This document shows, in pieces, positions 26,384 to 35,592 of a stretch of 64,000 nucleotides of DNA. The position numbers and the translations under genes are program-made. Under the pieces are notes generated by a model. It was not told the origin of the DNA. It saw only the letters and a list, made by a program, of their open reading frames with translations, and made no database searches. Numbering within the stretch: position 1 is the stretch's first letter; each line of letters opens with the position of its first letter. This stretch comes from Flavobacterium luteolum (GTDB lineage Bacteria; Bacteroidota; Bacteroidia; Flavobacteriales; Flavobacteriaceae), in contig NZ_CP114286.1 of assembly GCF_027111275.1 (NCBI RefSeq), forward strand, positions 1,364,001 through 1,428,000. Direction: 5' to 3'.

Positions 26384-26975
26384 TAAATTTTTCTGTAGTC
26401 GCAGACTCAGCCGCGTTGATTCCTTCGCTTTTTATTACTTTCTTAAAAGTTTTGAGAATGACTTTAAGGTCTAAAACAAACGATAAATTTTTAACATACC
26501 AGACATCATATTCTAATTTTTGTTTCCAAGAAATAGCATTCCTCCCATTTACCTGAGCCCAACCTGTTATACCTGGCATTACATCATGTCTTTGCTTCTG
26601 AAAATCGTTATAGATATTAATGTATTCCGGAAGTAATGGTCTTGGTCCAATTAAGCTCATATCGCCCTTCAAAACGTTCAATAACTGAGGAATCTCATCG
26701 AGAGATGTTTTTCTAACAAATGCTCCAATTGGAGTTAAACGAAACTCATCTGCCAGTAAATTCTCTTCGGAATCTTTTTTATCATTCATTGTTTTGAATT
26801 TAATAATTTTAAATTCCTTTTCATTTTTACCTGGACGTATCTGAACGAAAAATGGTTTACCCCCATTAACCACAAATAGAAATATTGTAATTGCAATAAA
26901 AACTGGAGCGAGAATTAGTAAGCAAATTAATGCAATTGAAAAATCAAGAATTCTTTTGATAAAATTTTTATACAT
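26370..26975 (-). CDS. Initiating undecaprenyl-phosphate sugar transferase (PglC-like)
   Basis: This enzyme transfers the first sugar phosphate to undecaprenyl phosphate and so starts each repeat unit. It has one N-terminal re-entrant helix (KRILDFSIALICLLILAP) and the conserved FKTM, TSLDEIPQLLNVLKGDMSLIG and PRPLLPEY motifs, including the catalytic Asp-Glu dyad. ITGWAQVNGRN and LEYDVWYVKN finish the family pattern. I use the ATG at 26973-26975, one base after the upstream gene's stop, instead of the in-frame TTG 18 bases earlier. The length is then 201 residues, matching the small monotopic PglC class. The likely substrate is a UDP-bacillosamine-type sugar. Confidence 0.9.
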   Translation of the reverse strand: MYKNFIKRILDFSIALICLLILAPVFIAITIFLFVVNGGKPFFVQIRPGKNEKEFKIIKFKTMNDKKDSEENLLADEFRLTPIGAFVRKTSLDEIPQLLNVLKGDMSLIGPRPLLPEYINIYNDFQKQRHDVMPGITGWAQVNGRNAISWKQKLEYDVWYVKNLSFVLDLKVILKTFKKVIKSEGINAAESATTEKFNGNN

Positions 26976-26976
26976 T

Positions 26977-28209
26977 TTAAATAATCTTCTCAATTAATTT
27001 AATATATTTCTTAGCCAAAACTTGTCGGTCAAAATTCAATTTGGCATACTCAAACCCATTATCTCCTTCTCTAGTTAACTGAGAAGGGTTACTTAAATAG
27101 TGTCTAATTACTCTTTCATATTCTTCAATGTTCTCAGGCTCCACATATGTTCCTGCATTAGCCATTTCTACCAATTCTTTCGAAACACCATCTATAGCCA
27201 TAAGTATTGGTGTTTTACATGAAAAGTAATCAAATGTTTTATTGGAATATACGGTTTTAAATGTATCAACTTTTTTTAAAACTGACGCACCCATTTCAGA
27301 AGCTAAGATATATTTAAATACTTCTTTTTTAGGAACTGGATCAATAAAACGTACATTTTGTATATTTTGTTCAAGAGCTATTTTTTTTAACCTTTCTTTC
27401 TCCATTCCTTGTCCAATTAATAAAAAAAGAACATTGGTGTCTTCAAGAACTTTTCCTGCGTCAATAAGCTGTTCCAAATGGTTCGCAATTCCATGTGCTC
27501 CAACGTATGTAATGACAAAATGATTTTCAAGATTATGTTCTTTTCTAAATCTTTCTCTATCAAATGTTTCTTGCAATTCTTCTGAAAGACTGAAATCGGC
27601 TGCATTCGGTATCATAATCAGTTTATCTTCTGAAATCTTTTTAGAATCCCTTAAAGTATTATAAAAAGCTGGTGTAAGTACATTTATTAGCTTTGCTTTT
27701 TTATAAATAAACTTTTCAAACCAATACGCTATCTTAATAATCAATTTATTAGTTAGTACTCCTGTATCGATGGCTGATTCTGGCCATAAATCTCGGATCT
27801 CAAAAACCATAGGAATTCTTTTGATTCTTGAAATTAAATAACCACTTAATCCCACAAATAATGGTGGGGAAGTAACAACAACAACATCAAATTTACCGCT
27901 CACTTTAAAAAAACCAGCCCACATGGAAGAGAACATAAATGAAAAATACCCCCATAGTCTTCCTAAAAAACCAGAATTATAGGCCTCTGACACATGAGTT
28001 CTATGGACAATTACAGAACCCTGCTGTTTTTTTACAAAATATTTATTTTTATATTCATCACGTTTTGAGTGACCATTGTAATGCATCATTCCTGCAATTA
28101 CAGTAATGGTATGCCCTTCCTCAATCCACGTTTTTGTCATTTCATTCCATCTCGATCCTCCTGGATCATCATCTTCCAAAAAATATTGATGTAAGAGTAA
28201 AATATTCAT
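26977..28209 (-). CDS. Family 4 glycosyltransferase (WbuB/PglA-like)
   Basis: The 410-residue GT-B protein starts ILLLHQYFLEDDDPGGSRWN, characteristic of the WbuB-like subgroup of family 4. It continues with DVVVVTSPPLFVGLSGYLIS and EIRDLWPESAIDTG. The C-terminal donor half contains VGAHGIANHLEQLIDAG and SNKTFDYFSCKTPILMAI. This subgroup often adds the second sugar to the lipid-linked first sugar, which agrees with its position immediately before the initiating transferase gene. The actual donor is unknown. Confidence 0.87.
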   Translation of the reverse strand: MNILLLHQYFLEDDDPGGSRWNEMTKTWIEEGHTITVIAGMMHYNGHSKRDEYKNKYFVKKQQGSVIVHRTHVSEAYNSGFLGRLWGYFSFMFSSMWAGFFKVSGKFDVVVVTSPPLFVGLSGYLISRIKRIPMVFEIRDLWPESAIDTGVLTNKLIIKIAYWFEKFIYKKAKLINVLTPAFYNTLRDSKKISEDKLIMIPNAADFSLSEELQETFDRERFRKEHNLENHFVITYVGAHGIANHLEQLIDAGKVLEDTNVLFLLIGQGMEKERLKKIALEQNIQNVRFIDPVPKKEVFKYILASEMGASVLKKVDTFKTVYSNKTFDYFSCKTPILMAIDGVSKELVEMANAGTYVEPENIEEYERVIRHYLSNPSQLTREGDNGFEYAKLNFDRQVLAKKYIKLIEKII

Positions 28210-30087
28210 CTATTGTATCGTAAGTTTTGTGATTATTTCATTTTCAAACGAAAAAGAAATTGCTTTTCCCTGTATGTATTCTCCGTAATATAAAGAATTG
28301 AAGGATTTAATATTATTTGATTTTATTTCACAATTATTAATTGTAGCATGAAAACTTATATTATTCTCATCAAAATGCCAAATCTGATTTTTGTGAATTT
28401 CCTCTAAATTATCAACTCTATCTTTAATCTCCCAATCTAATTTACCTTTACTTTTTATCAAGGTTCGTGAATGCATTGCTTTAGGATTAAGGTACCTAAA
28501 CGCGCTAATACTACCTTTAAAAATATAAGCCGATTCTGTCTCTATCAGCTTTGCCTTAACTGCTTGAGACCAATAAAACCAAATAAATCTACTGCCTTTT
28601 AACATTTGAGAATTTTCTCGAACAGTTACTGTATTATGTGCTCCAGTACCGGTAAAATACTGTTGCATTTCATTACTTGTGTTATACTTATATGTTCCTG
28701 AATCTCTTAAATAATTAATTCCCTTATGCCAAACATCGACATGTAAGTTGTCTGCATGAGCGGGGCGATCTTTGTGCTTGCCACATCTTATTAAAGTAAA
28801 TGTATCACTATCTCTAATTAAATAATAACCTCCGTAAGGAAAATCAACAATACCCTCTTTTTGTTCTAATTTAATGCCTTGTTCCTCTTTAGAAATATCA
28901 GAAACCCAATTAAAATCTTGACAAGCCTCAAAATCATCAAATAGACGAATTCCTTTTAAAATTTGATGTAAAGTATTTAGTTGTGGTCGATAATCTCTAT
29001 AATCAGATTCTGTTAATGGGAAAAAAAGTGCTCCATCATTATTACCATAGTTGGGCAAATATCCATTCTGATTTTGCAAGCATTGAAACAAAAAATTTAA
29101 GGACAATTCGGCTCTGTTATAAACACTATTACTAAACTTCTTTCCATGTTTTTCAGTCATAGACAATCCTAATGAAAGCAATTGAATTAAGACCCTGTGG
29201 TAATTCATTGAAAACTGTATAAAAGTGCCATCAGGATAAATTTGATAATTAATCTCCTTTTCAAACCACATTCTTCCCTTTTTTGCCCATTTTTTTGTTT
29301 CAGGTATAAATGGGAATAAAAATTCACTTAGTGTTAAAAATAACGTTTCTGTAATAGCGTGATTATTACGAACTGCAATTCTTGAAAAATTTATATGATG
29401 GAATACATGATGTAACGAAGCATAAATTACATTTTGAATGTCGCTCCAACGTTTCTCTGTTAATGAATTGCTGTTCTTATAAAAATATAATGCATAACAC
29501 CAATTAAATATTCTTAACGAAATCTCCTGACTGCATTTCCAATTTGGTCCCTGATTTATAGGATTTTCTTTTATCCAATTTTCAATTTCATCAAAAACAA
29601 ATGAGGAATTATCCTCATCATTATGATAATCATTACGGATAATTGTTAATAGGTAAGAAAATCTTGATTTTTCCCAAACATACTTTATATCTCCATTTTC
29701 TGCACTAAAATCCTGGATTTTTGACCAATGCAATGAATTATTATATTTATAATTTGTTACAGGATTAGTAAGCCAATCATAATTTTTTCCTATTTCGATC
29801 CATTCCCTATTAAAAAAAAATAAGGAACCAGATTTTATAAGATTTAATTTTTCTTTAAGTGAAGGTGAAGGACTTTTAAAAAATGTTAATTTTTCTCTTT
29901 CTTTTATTACAAAATCTGGCGTATTTAATCGCCACTTCTCTAATGATTGTGAAGATTTATTTTTAAATGAATATGGGTGTCTTTTCTCTAAAACTCCTGC
30001 TCTTTTTTCTATCTCATGAAGAATACGGTATGAAGTATACCGTAATCCCATGTTATAAAAAAGCTGAACTCCTAATTTTAATTTCAT
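28210..30087 (-). CDS. Heparinase II/III-like (alginate-lyase-like) family protein
   Basis: The 625-residue protein has an N-terminal all-alpha part (for example NCWYALYFYKNS-like helices and RNNHAITETLFLTLSEF). A C-terminal beta part has GGYYLIRDSDTFTLIRCG, KDRPAHADNLHVDVWHKG and TGTGAHNTVTVRENSQ, the pattern of heparinase II/III proteins. No signal peptide is evident, so it probably acts in the cytoplasm. Such genes occur next to bi-domain oxidoreductases in O-antigen clusters, as here (7 bases apart), suggesting a biosynthetic rather than degradative role, possibly on a uronic acid. No function has been proved for this pairing as far as I know. Confidence 0.75.
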   Translation of the reverse strand: MKLKLGVQLFYNMGLRYTSYRILHEIEKRAGVLEKRHPYSFKNKSSQSLEKWRLNTPDFVIKEREKLTFFKSPSPSLKEKLNLIKSGSLFFFNREWIEIGKNYDWLTNPVTNYKYNNSLHWSKIQDFSAENGDIKYVWEKSRFSYLLTIIRNDYHNDEDNSSFVFDEIENWIKENPINQGPNWKCSQEISLRIFNWCYALYFYKNSNSLTEKRWSDIQNVIYASLHHVFHHINFSRIAVRNNHAITETLFLTLSEFLFPFIPETKKWAKKGRMWFEKEINYQIYPDGTFIQFSMNYHRVLIQLLSLGLSMTEKHGKKFSNSVYNRAELSLNFLFQCLQNQNGYLPNYGNNDGALFFPLTESDYRDYRPQLNTLHQILKGIRLFDDFEACQDFNWVSDISKEEQGIKLEQKEGIVDFPYGGYYLIRDSDTFTLIRCGKHKDRPAHADNLHVDVWHKGINYLRDSGTYKYNTSNEMQQYFTGTGAHNTVTVRENSQMLKGSRFIWFYWSQAVKAKLIETESAYIFKGSISAFRYLNPKAMHSRTLIKSKGKLDWEIKDRVDNLEEIHKNQIWHFDENNISFHATINNCEIKSNNIKSFNSLYYGEYIQGKAISFSFENEIITKLTIQ

Positions 30088-30094
30088 TTTATAC

Positions 30095-32206
30095 TTAAAT
30101 AGAAATCCAACTATTTGTTTTTAAACTCTCAATAGCAGCAAAACTAGCTTTAGAAGTATTTATTAACTCTTCGAAAGGTATTAATGGTTCTCCACCATTT
30201 TTTGTTTGCTCAATTAATTTGTGAAATTGGTTTTTATGACCTTTATCTAATCGTGTTTTTAATTTAGAAAAACCTTTAAAACCAAATCCTTCTGTTTTTA
30301 TAAAATTATCCATTATTAAGGTTCTCTCTTGAGAATATACTTCAATTCTTTCTTTTGAATAAGCTTTTGAACCATTTGAAAAATAATTGATAACTCCTGT
30401 AGAACCATTTTCGTACTTTAATAAAATACTCGCATTATCAGTGTTTTCTTCAGGATTCACTCCCATTGCATTCATACAAACAGATTTTACTTTACTACCT
30501 GTTAAATATGTTATTAAATCAATAAAGTGACAAGCTTCACCAATAATTCTTCCGCCTCCAACTTCCATATCATGTACCCACACATTTTTTGGTATTGCCC
30601 CTGCATTCATTGTTGCAATTACATTTATTTGCGAATTTCCAAGTAAAGACTTCATCTTTAGTGCGTGAGGAGAGAATCTTCTGTTAAAACCAACCATTAT
30701 AGTTTTTTCAGATTTCTTTTGCGCTTCAATAACCTGAAGTAATTCCTCTTCATTTAGAGCTAAAGGTTTTTCTACAAAAACATGCTTATTTGCTTCTAAA
30801 CATTTTACGACCATTGGAGCATGGAGATTATGACGCGTTGTAATTAATACCAAATCAACTTCACCATCCTTAAGAATATCCTCCGTATTAGTAGTAGAAT
30901 GAGAGAAAAGATATTTTTGAGCCATTGCGGTTCCGCTTACTCCCCCTTTACTCGCAATATATTTATTAATGGCTCCACTTCCCTTTAATGCTGGAAGCAT
31001 TGTCATTTTTGTAAAATTCCCAGAGCCTATTACTGCAATTACACCTTTTTGTCCTTCATAATTTGAAGGCTTCAGTTCAATTGTATTTTTAGGGATATTT
31101 GTATTCTCATCATACTTCAGAATAGAGGCTATAGCTTTACTAGCTCCAATTTCTTTGTATATTTGCATATAATTGTCTAAAGGAACTACCTGAGATACCA
31201 TTTTATCTACTAACAATTTTCCAGATGAAATTGATTGCAAAATTGCTTCAAAATTTCTTTTTTCTGTCCATCTAACAAATGGTAATGGATAATCAATACC
31301 TCTGTTTTCATAGTTTTCATCATATCTACCAGGCCCATAAGAACATGAAACTTGAAAAGTTAGTTCTTTTTCGTAAAACTCAGCTCTACTTAGATCTAAT
31401 CCAATAACCCCAACTAAAATAATACGACCTCTTTTTCGAGACATTCTAGCCGCTTGAGAAATAATCTCATTGTTTTTTGCTGAAGCAGTAATAACAACAC
31501 CATCTGCACCAATATCTCCAGTACATTCTTGAACGAATTTAACAACATCGCCATTTCTTGGATTAAATGGAATAATTCCCCATTCCTTAGCCAAATTTAA
31601 TTTACTTTCATCAATATCAACCCCAATTACTTTACAGCCATTTGCTATTAATAATTGCGCTGTTAGCAATCCTATCAAACCTAATCCAATAACAACAATA
31701 GTTTCGCCTAAAGTTGGATTTAATAATCGAATACCCTGCAGTCCAATTGAACCAATAACTGTAAAAGTTGCTTGTTCATCTGTAACATTATCTGGAATAG
31801 AAGCAACTAAATTTTTGGGAACACATACATATTCTGCATGTTGTCCGTTTGAAGCTACTCTATCTCCTACTTTAAACTCACTAACACCTTCACCAACAGC
31901 AATAACAACTCCTACATTACAATATCCCAAAGGCAATGGTTCTCCTAGCTTATTAAAAACAGCTTCAAGTGTTGGTAAAAGTCCTTCTGTTTTTATTTTA
32001 TCTAAAACTTGCTTTACCTTATCGGGTTGCTGTCGAGCTTTTGATATTAAATTAGATTTCCCAAATTCTACCAACATACGCTCAGTTCCTAAAGAAACCA
32101 AAGAGTGTGTTGATTTTATTAATACATGTCCTTTAGCAACTAAAGGAGCAGGAACCTCTTCAAGTATTGTTTCACCAGTCTTAAAAGATTGTATTATTTG
32201 TTTCAT
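30095..32206 (-). CDS. Bi-domain oxidoreductase (MDR plus Gfo/Idh/MocA)
   Basis: The 703-residue protein fuses two redox domains. Residues 1 to about 360 are a medium-chain dehydrogenase with VIGLGLIGLLTAQLL as the cofactor loop and LPLGYCNVGVVIAVGEG near the front. Residues about 390-703 are a Gfo/Idh/MocA domain with VIAVIGSGNFTKMTMLPAL, FVEKPLAL (the EKP motif) and GEACHFIDLITYLTG. The usual zinc-ligand pattern of alcohol dehydrogenases is not obvious. Its partner is the heparinase-like gene downstream. It may oxidise or epimerise a nucleotide or lipid-linked sugar in two linked steps; this is inference. Confidence 0.82.
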   Translation of the reverse strand: MKQIIQSFKTGETILEEVPAPLVAKGHVLIKSTHSLVSLGTERMLVEFGKSNLISKARQQPDKVKQVLDKIKTEGLLPTLEAVFNKLGEPLPLGYCNVGVVIAVGEGVSEFKVGDRVASNGQHAEYVCVPKNLVASIPDNVTDEQATFTVIGSIGLQGIRLLNPTLGETIVVIGLGLIGLLTAQLLIANGCKVIGVDIDESKLNLAKEWGIIPFNPRNGDVVKFVQECTGDIGADGVVITASAKNNEIISQAARMSRKRGRIILVGVIGLDLSRAEFYEKELTFQVSCSYGPGRYDENYENRGIDYPLPFVRWTEKRNFEAILQSISSGKLLVDKMVSQVVPLDNYMQIYKEIGASKAIASILKYDENTNIPKNTIELKPSNYEGQKGVIAVIGSGNFTKMTMLPALKGSGAINKYIASKGGVSGTAMAQKYLFSHSTTNTEDILKDGEVDLVLITTRHNLHAPMVVKCLEANKHVFVEKPLALNEEELLQVIEAQKKSEKTIMVGFNRRFSPHALKMKSLLGNSQINVIATMNAGAIPKNVWVHDMEVGGGRIIGEACHFIDLITYLTGSKVKSVCMNAMGVNPEENTDNASILLKYENGSTGVINYFSNGSKAYSKERIEVYSQERTLIMDNFIKTEGFGFKGFSKLKTRLDKGHKNQFHKLIEQTKNGGEPLIPFEELINTSKASFAAIESLKTNSWISI

Positions 32207-32221
32207 TTAATGATTTTATTT

Positions 32222-32989
32222 TTATAATTGATATAAAAGCTTTCTTTCCTCAAATTTTGGATAGCTAATTAATACGGCTCTATACTTTCCTTTAAAAACA
32301 AAAAAACTTCCAGCCGAAACTCCAATGGTTTTATATCTTGATATCGCTTCTTTAATGTGCTCCAAAGTTCCAACTCCGCCTAAAATAGTCATTGGCATTT
32401 CAGTTTGATCACGCACAAAATCAAACAATTTAAAATCGAGACCTTGCATTTTCCCGTCATTATCTACAGAATTAACTACAAGTTCACCAATACCAATTTG
32501 ATTTAGTGTTTCTAAAAAATCAGCAAGTTTAACAGGTGCTGTTTTTTTTCCATTATGGGTTACTATTTCATAGCCTCCAAAAAGTTTTTTCTTTTTTACA
32601 TCTATCACAACAACAACGCTTTGGGAGCCTACTGCATTTGCAATTTTTTTAAGAATTTCAGTATCATAAATTGCTGCTGCGCTTAGAGCTACTTTTTCAG
32701 CACCTAAACTAATTATTTTTTTTGCTTGTTCAACAGTTGTTACACCGCCACCATAACAAAAAGGCATTCTACATTCGATCGCTAGATTTTGTATTAATTC
32801 AAAATCTGGACCTCTTCCTTCAATTGTCGCATCTATGTCTAGAACAATTAATTCATCAACTTCTTTTTCGTTAAAAATTTTAACAGCATTTAAAGGATCT
32901 CCAACATATTTAGGATCTTTAAAATTTGTGGTCTTAACCAATCCTTTATTATGCACTAAAAGGCAGGGTGTAATTCTTGATCGTAACAT
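32222..32989 (-). CDS. HisF paralogue of the acetamidino-sugar cassette
   Basis: The 255-residue TIM barrel resembles HisF, the cyclase half of imidazole glycerol phosphate synthase, but is altered at the active site. Canonical HisF has Asp11 in PCLDV, while this one reads RITPCLLVHNKG with Leu11. Asp130 (VVVVIDVKK) is kept. It forms a run with a HisH-like glutaminase and an N-acetyl sugar amidotransferase. In Pseudomonas aeruginosa O antigen the same trio (HisF2, HisH2, WbpG) makes an acetamidino group from an acetamido group, HisF/HisH passing ammonia. I therefore do not read it as histidine biosynthesis. Confidence 0.85.
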   Translation of the reverse strand: MLRSRITPCLLVHNKGLVKTTNFKDPKYVGDPLNAVKIFNEKEVDELIVLDIDATIEGRGPDFELIQNLAIECRMPFCYGGGVTTVEQAKKIISLGAEKVALSAAAIYDTEILKKIANAVGSQSVVVVIDVKKKKLFGGYEIVTHNGKKTAPVKLADFLETLNQIGIGELVVNSVDNDGKMQGLDFKLFDFVRDQTEMPMTILGGVGTLEHIKEAISRYKTIGVSAGSFFVFKGKYRAVLISYPKFEERKLLYQL

Positions 32990-33603
32990 TATAACTTAGC
33001 AAAATTATGTAGTAAAGTAATTCCGTTTTGGTGGCTCTTTTCGGGATGAAATTGAATGCCATATACATTTTCATGAACTACAGAAGAAGCAAATTCCTTT
33101 CCGTAAGTTGTTGTTGTTAAAACATCATCAGCATTCTGACATTCAAAATAAAATGAATGTAAAAAGTAAAATCCTAAATCTAGATCAATATCTTTAAGCA
33201 AACTATTTTCTTTATTAATTGTAATTGTGTTCCAACCTAAATGAGGTAATTTAGGTTTGTGCTGCAAGATAGATGCATCAATCTTTTTAACCTTACCTTT
33301 TATATAACCAAGTCCTTTTAATGTTCCTTCTTCACTTGATTCGGCTAAAATTTGCATTCCAACACAAATACCAATAATAGGAACTTTGTTTTGTAGAACT
33401 TCTAAATCCAAAATTTTTCTAAAACCTGTACTATCTAATTTAGAAATAGTTTCATCAAAAGCTCCAACTCCAGGTAGAAATATTTTTTTTGCTCCTACTA
33501 CATCTTCTGGTTTCGTCGCGATAGTATATTTTACATTTAGTTTTTCATAAATGTTAGCTATGGCCTTTATATTTCCCGATCCGTAATCAATTATTGTTAT
33601 CAT
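32989..33603 (-). CDS. HisH-like glutamine amidotransferase of the acetamidino cassette
   Basis: This 204-residue class I glutaminase has the nucleophile Cys80 in PIIGICVGMQILAE and the His/Glu pair in IQFHPEKSH (His186, Glu188). DYGSGNIKAI and LPGVGAFDE are standard HisH motifs. It would release ammonia from glutamine and channel it through the HisF paralogue, encoded next with a one-base overlap. Its own start overlaps the stop of the sugar amidotransferase by four bases. The three-gene coupling argues for a single complex. Confidence 0.87.
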   Translation of the reverse strand: MITIIDYGSGNIKAIANIYEKLNVKYTIATKPEDVVGAKKIFLPGVGAFDETISKLDSTGFRKILDLEVLQNKVPIIGICVGMQILAESSEEGTLKGLGYIKGKVKKIDASILQHKPKLPHLGWNTITINKENSLLKDIDLDLGFYFLHSFYFECQNADDVLTTTTYGKEFASSVVHENVYGIQFHPEKSHQNGITLLHNFAKL

Positions 33604-34736
33604 CTTTTAATTGATCTTTCTATTCCTAAAAATTTCAAAACTTTAGCCCCTGTCTTAAACATTGACAATTGATTTTTATAATCCCAAAAAAACTTCTTAT
33701 CAGAAGTAAAGTAGCCCTGCAATTCTTCTACAGTAATTCCTAATTTAGTAGCAATATATTTAAATTCTTCTTCAATTAACTCAGGATTATAAGCAGTTTT
33801 CTCTAAATTAATCAAAGCATTTTCTCTAGTCATTTGACCAGTTAAAATCAAACTTGAATATTGTACTCGACGAGTATCAAAACCAAATCTTTCAGGAAGC
33901 CAATAACCTTCATAAAATTTAGTGAATCGAGACTCAAAATGTTTTTGTGGATATGGAGTCCATCCATATTCGTCCGCTAATAGTTTCAAGGCCTCTTCTT
34001 TAACATAAGGCATGTAATTTAATGGCTTTACAACTTGAACACCTTTAATATATCGTAAATAAAATTTATGTTTCAATACGGGACTAAATGGATAAGTAAG
34101 CATTTTATTTTTTCCAAACTTTTTTCTTATATCTCTAATTTGCGCCATATCTGTCCCGTAGTAAAGATACTCCATAGGGTTTCTAACGCACTCAGTCGAT
34201 ATATTTCCACCGTTTAAAATATATTTTATATTATATTTATTAGCAAAATTATATAATGTTGCCACAAATGCATGATCTTGAGGAATATCCAAATGAGGAA
34301 CTCCCGATTTAAAGAAAGCGAGTTGAAAATCTTTCATCTCTTCCCAATTAATCACTTCAGTATATAAATCAAGTCCCAATTTATCAATCATTACTTGGAT
34401 ATTATTTACTGCCAATTCAGAATTCCATCCACCATCAACATGAAAAACCAATGGTCTTAATCCCAATTCTTTTACCGCTAAATGCAGAAGATAAGAACTA
34501 TCGACACCACCACTCATTCCCAAAATACAATCGAAATCTTTGCCTGCTCCCTCTTTTTTAATTTTAGCTACCACCTCCAGCATTTCAGCTCGACCTTTTT
34601 CATCTGTATGCCAATTTGGCTTCACATTATCATAAAAGTCATTACAGTGATCACAAACGCCCTTCTCATCAAAAACTATTTTTGAATCGGATGTGTCCAT
34701 GACACAATTGGTACATATTTGATATTTAGTTTCCAT
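33600..34736 (-). CDS. N-acetyl sugar amidotransferase (WbpG/PseA-like)
   Basis: The 378-residue protein begins with two CxxC pairs (Cys8/Cys11 and Cys28/Cys31), likely a zinc site, followed by the ATP PP-loop MSGGVDSS (residues 74-81). That is the pattern of WbpG and PseA enzymes, which activate the acetamido group of an N-acetyl sugar with ATP so that ammonia can turn it into an acetamidino group. Ammonia should come from the HisH/HisF pair that follows. The target may be a ManNAcA-type sugar made by WecB/WecC or a bacillosamine-type sugar; context does not decide. Confidence 0.9.
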   Translation of the reverse strand: METKYQICTNCVMDTSDSKIVFDEKGVCDHCNDFYDNVKPNWHTDEKGRAEMLEVVAKIKKEGAGKDFDCILGMSGGVDSSYLLHLAVKELGLRPLVFHVDGGWNSELAVNNIQVMIDKLGLDLYTEVINWEEMKDFQLAFFKSGVPHLDIPQDHAFVATLYNFANKYNIKYILNGGNISTECVRNPMEYLYYGTDMAQIRDIRKKFGKNKMLTYPFSPVLKHKFYLRYIKGVQVVKPLNYMPYVKEEALKLLADEYGWTPYPQKHFESRFTKFYEGYWLPERFGFDTRRVQYSSLILTGQMTRENALINLEKTAYNPELIEEEFKYIATKLGITVEELQGYFTSDKKFFWDYKNQLSMFKTGAKVLKFLGIERSIKR

Positions 34737-35570
34737 TTAAATAATTTTAATATCTTTTCTATATTCGATATGAGATTCTTTTGAAAACTTCCATTTTAGC
34801 TTTCCTGGAAGTTTGTCTGTTGTTGCATGCATTAGATGAGTAATATTAATTGAAGGCTCATAAAAAACTTTATGTCCTTTTTCAAACAGCTGCTTGGCCA
34901 AAAAATATTCTTCATACATTAAAAAAGTGGGAGAGTATAATTCCTCAAATAAATCAAAAAATCTTGGAGTCAAAATATAACATGCTCCATAACCTTGATA
35001 AATCTCTCCAGCTTTTTCAAAATTATCTTCATCTTTTCTTCGTGTAAACTTATGGGTTACTTTAGCAAATCTTATGATTAGTTTTGCAATAGTATAATTT
35101 GAATGGTAAAGATCATAAAATAACTCCCGTATCTTACTTATTCTTTCAACAACATGTGGATTTTGATGAAAACCATCACTTGTGACAATATCTGGAGAAA
35201 TAACAGGGTACTTTAAAATTAAATCTTTATTTAAAAATATTGAATCGTAAAAATTCTCAGGAAAAAGAACATCATTATTTCCAACTATCAAACAATTTAT
35301 CTGTGGATAATTCTCTCTAATGTGTCTAATACCAATATTTAAACCTTTAAAATAACCAACATTTTGATCACTAAAAATTACCTCGACACTTAAATTATTC
35401 TTTTGAAAAGATTTTAGAGTTTCAATATCATTCTTTTCTGAATTATTATCTACAACAACAATTTGGATTTGCTCTTCATTAGATTCCTTTTGCAGAGACT
35501 TTACTGCATTTATTGTATAGTTAGCATTATTAAAATTTGTAAAGACAAATCCTAGTTTATTATTTAACAT
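34737..35570 (-). CDS. Family 2 glycosyltransferase
   Basis: The 277-residue protein starts LGFVFTNFNNANYTINAVKS and has IQIVVVDNNSEKND and the sequence LIVGNNDVLFP at the donor site, where Asn-Asn-Asp stands for the more common DDD. Such GNND forms occur in rhamnosyltransferase-like GT2 members. FLMYEEYFLAKQLFEKGHKV is the second acidic region. It abuts the amidotransferase gene directly. The donor is unknown; dTDP-rhamnose is one possibility because the operon makes it. Confidence 0.84.
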   Translation of the reverse strand: MLNNKLGFVFTNFNNANYTINAVKSLQKESNEEQIQIVVVDNNSEKNDIETLKSFQKNNLSVEVIFSDQNVGYFKGLNIGIRHIRENYPQINCLIVGNNDVLFPENFYDSIFLNKDLILKYPVISPDIVTSDGFHQNPHVVERISKIRELFYDLYHSNYTIAKLIIRFAKVTHKFTRRKDEDNFEKAGEIYQGYGACYILTPRFFDLFEELYSPTFLMYEEYFLAKQLFEKGHKVFYEPSINITHLMHATTDKLPGKLKWKFSKESHIEYRKDIKII

Positions 35571-35592
35571 TAATTTCAGTAGTTAGTTATTA

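Noticed and set aside
32222..33603. HisF and HisH as histidine biosynthesis genes
   Set aside because: No other his genes are present, Asp11 of HisF is lost, and both are coupled to a WbpG-like sugar amidotransferase, so the acetamidino role fits better.
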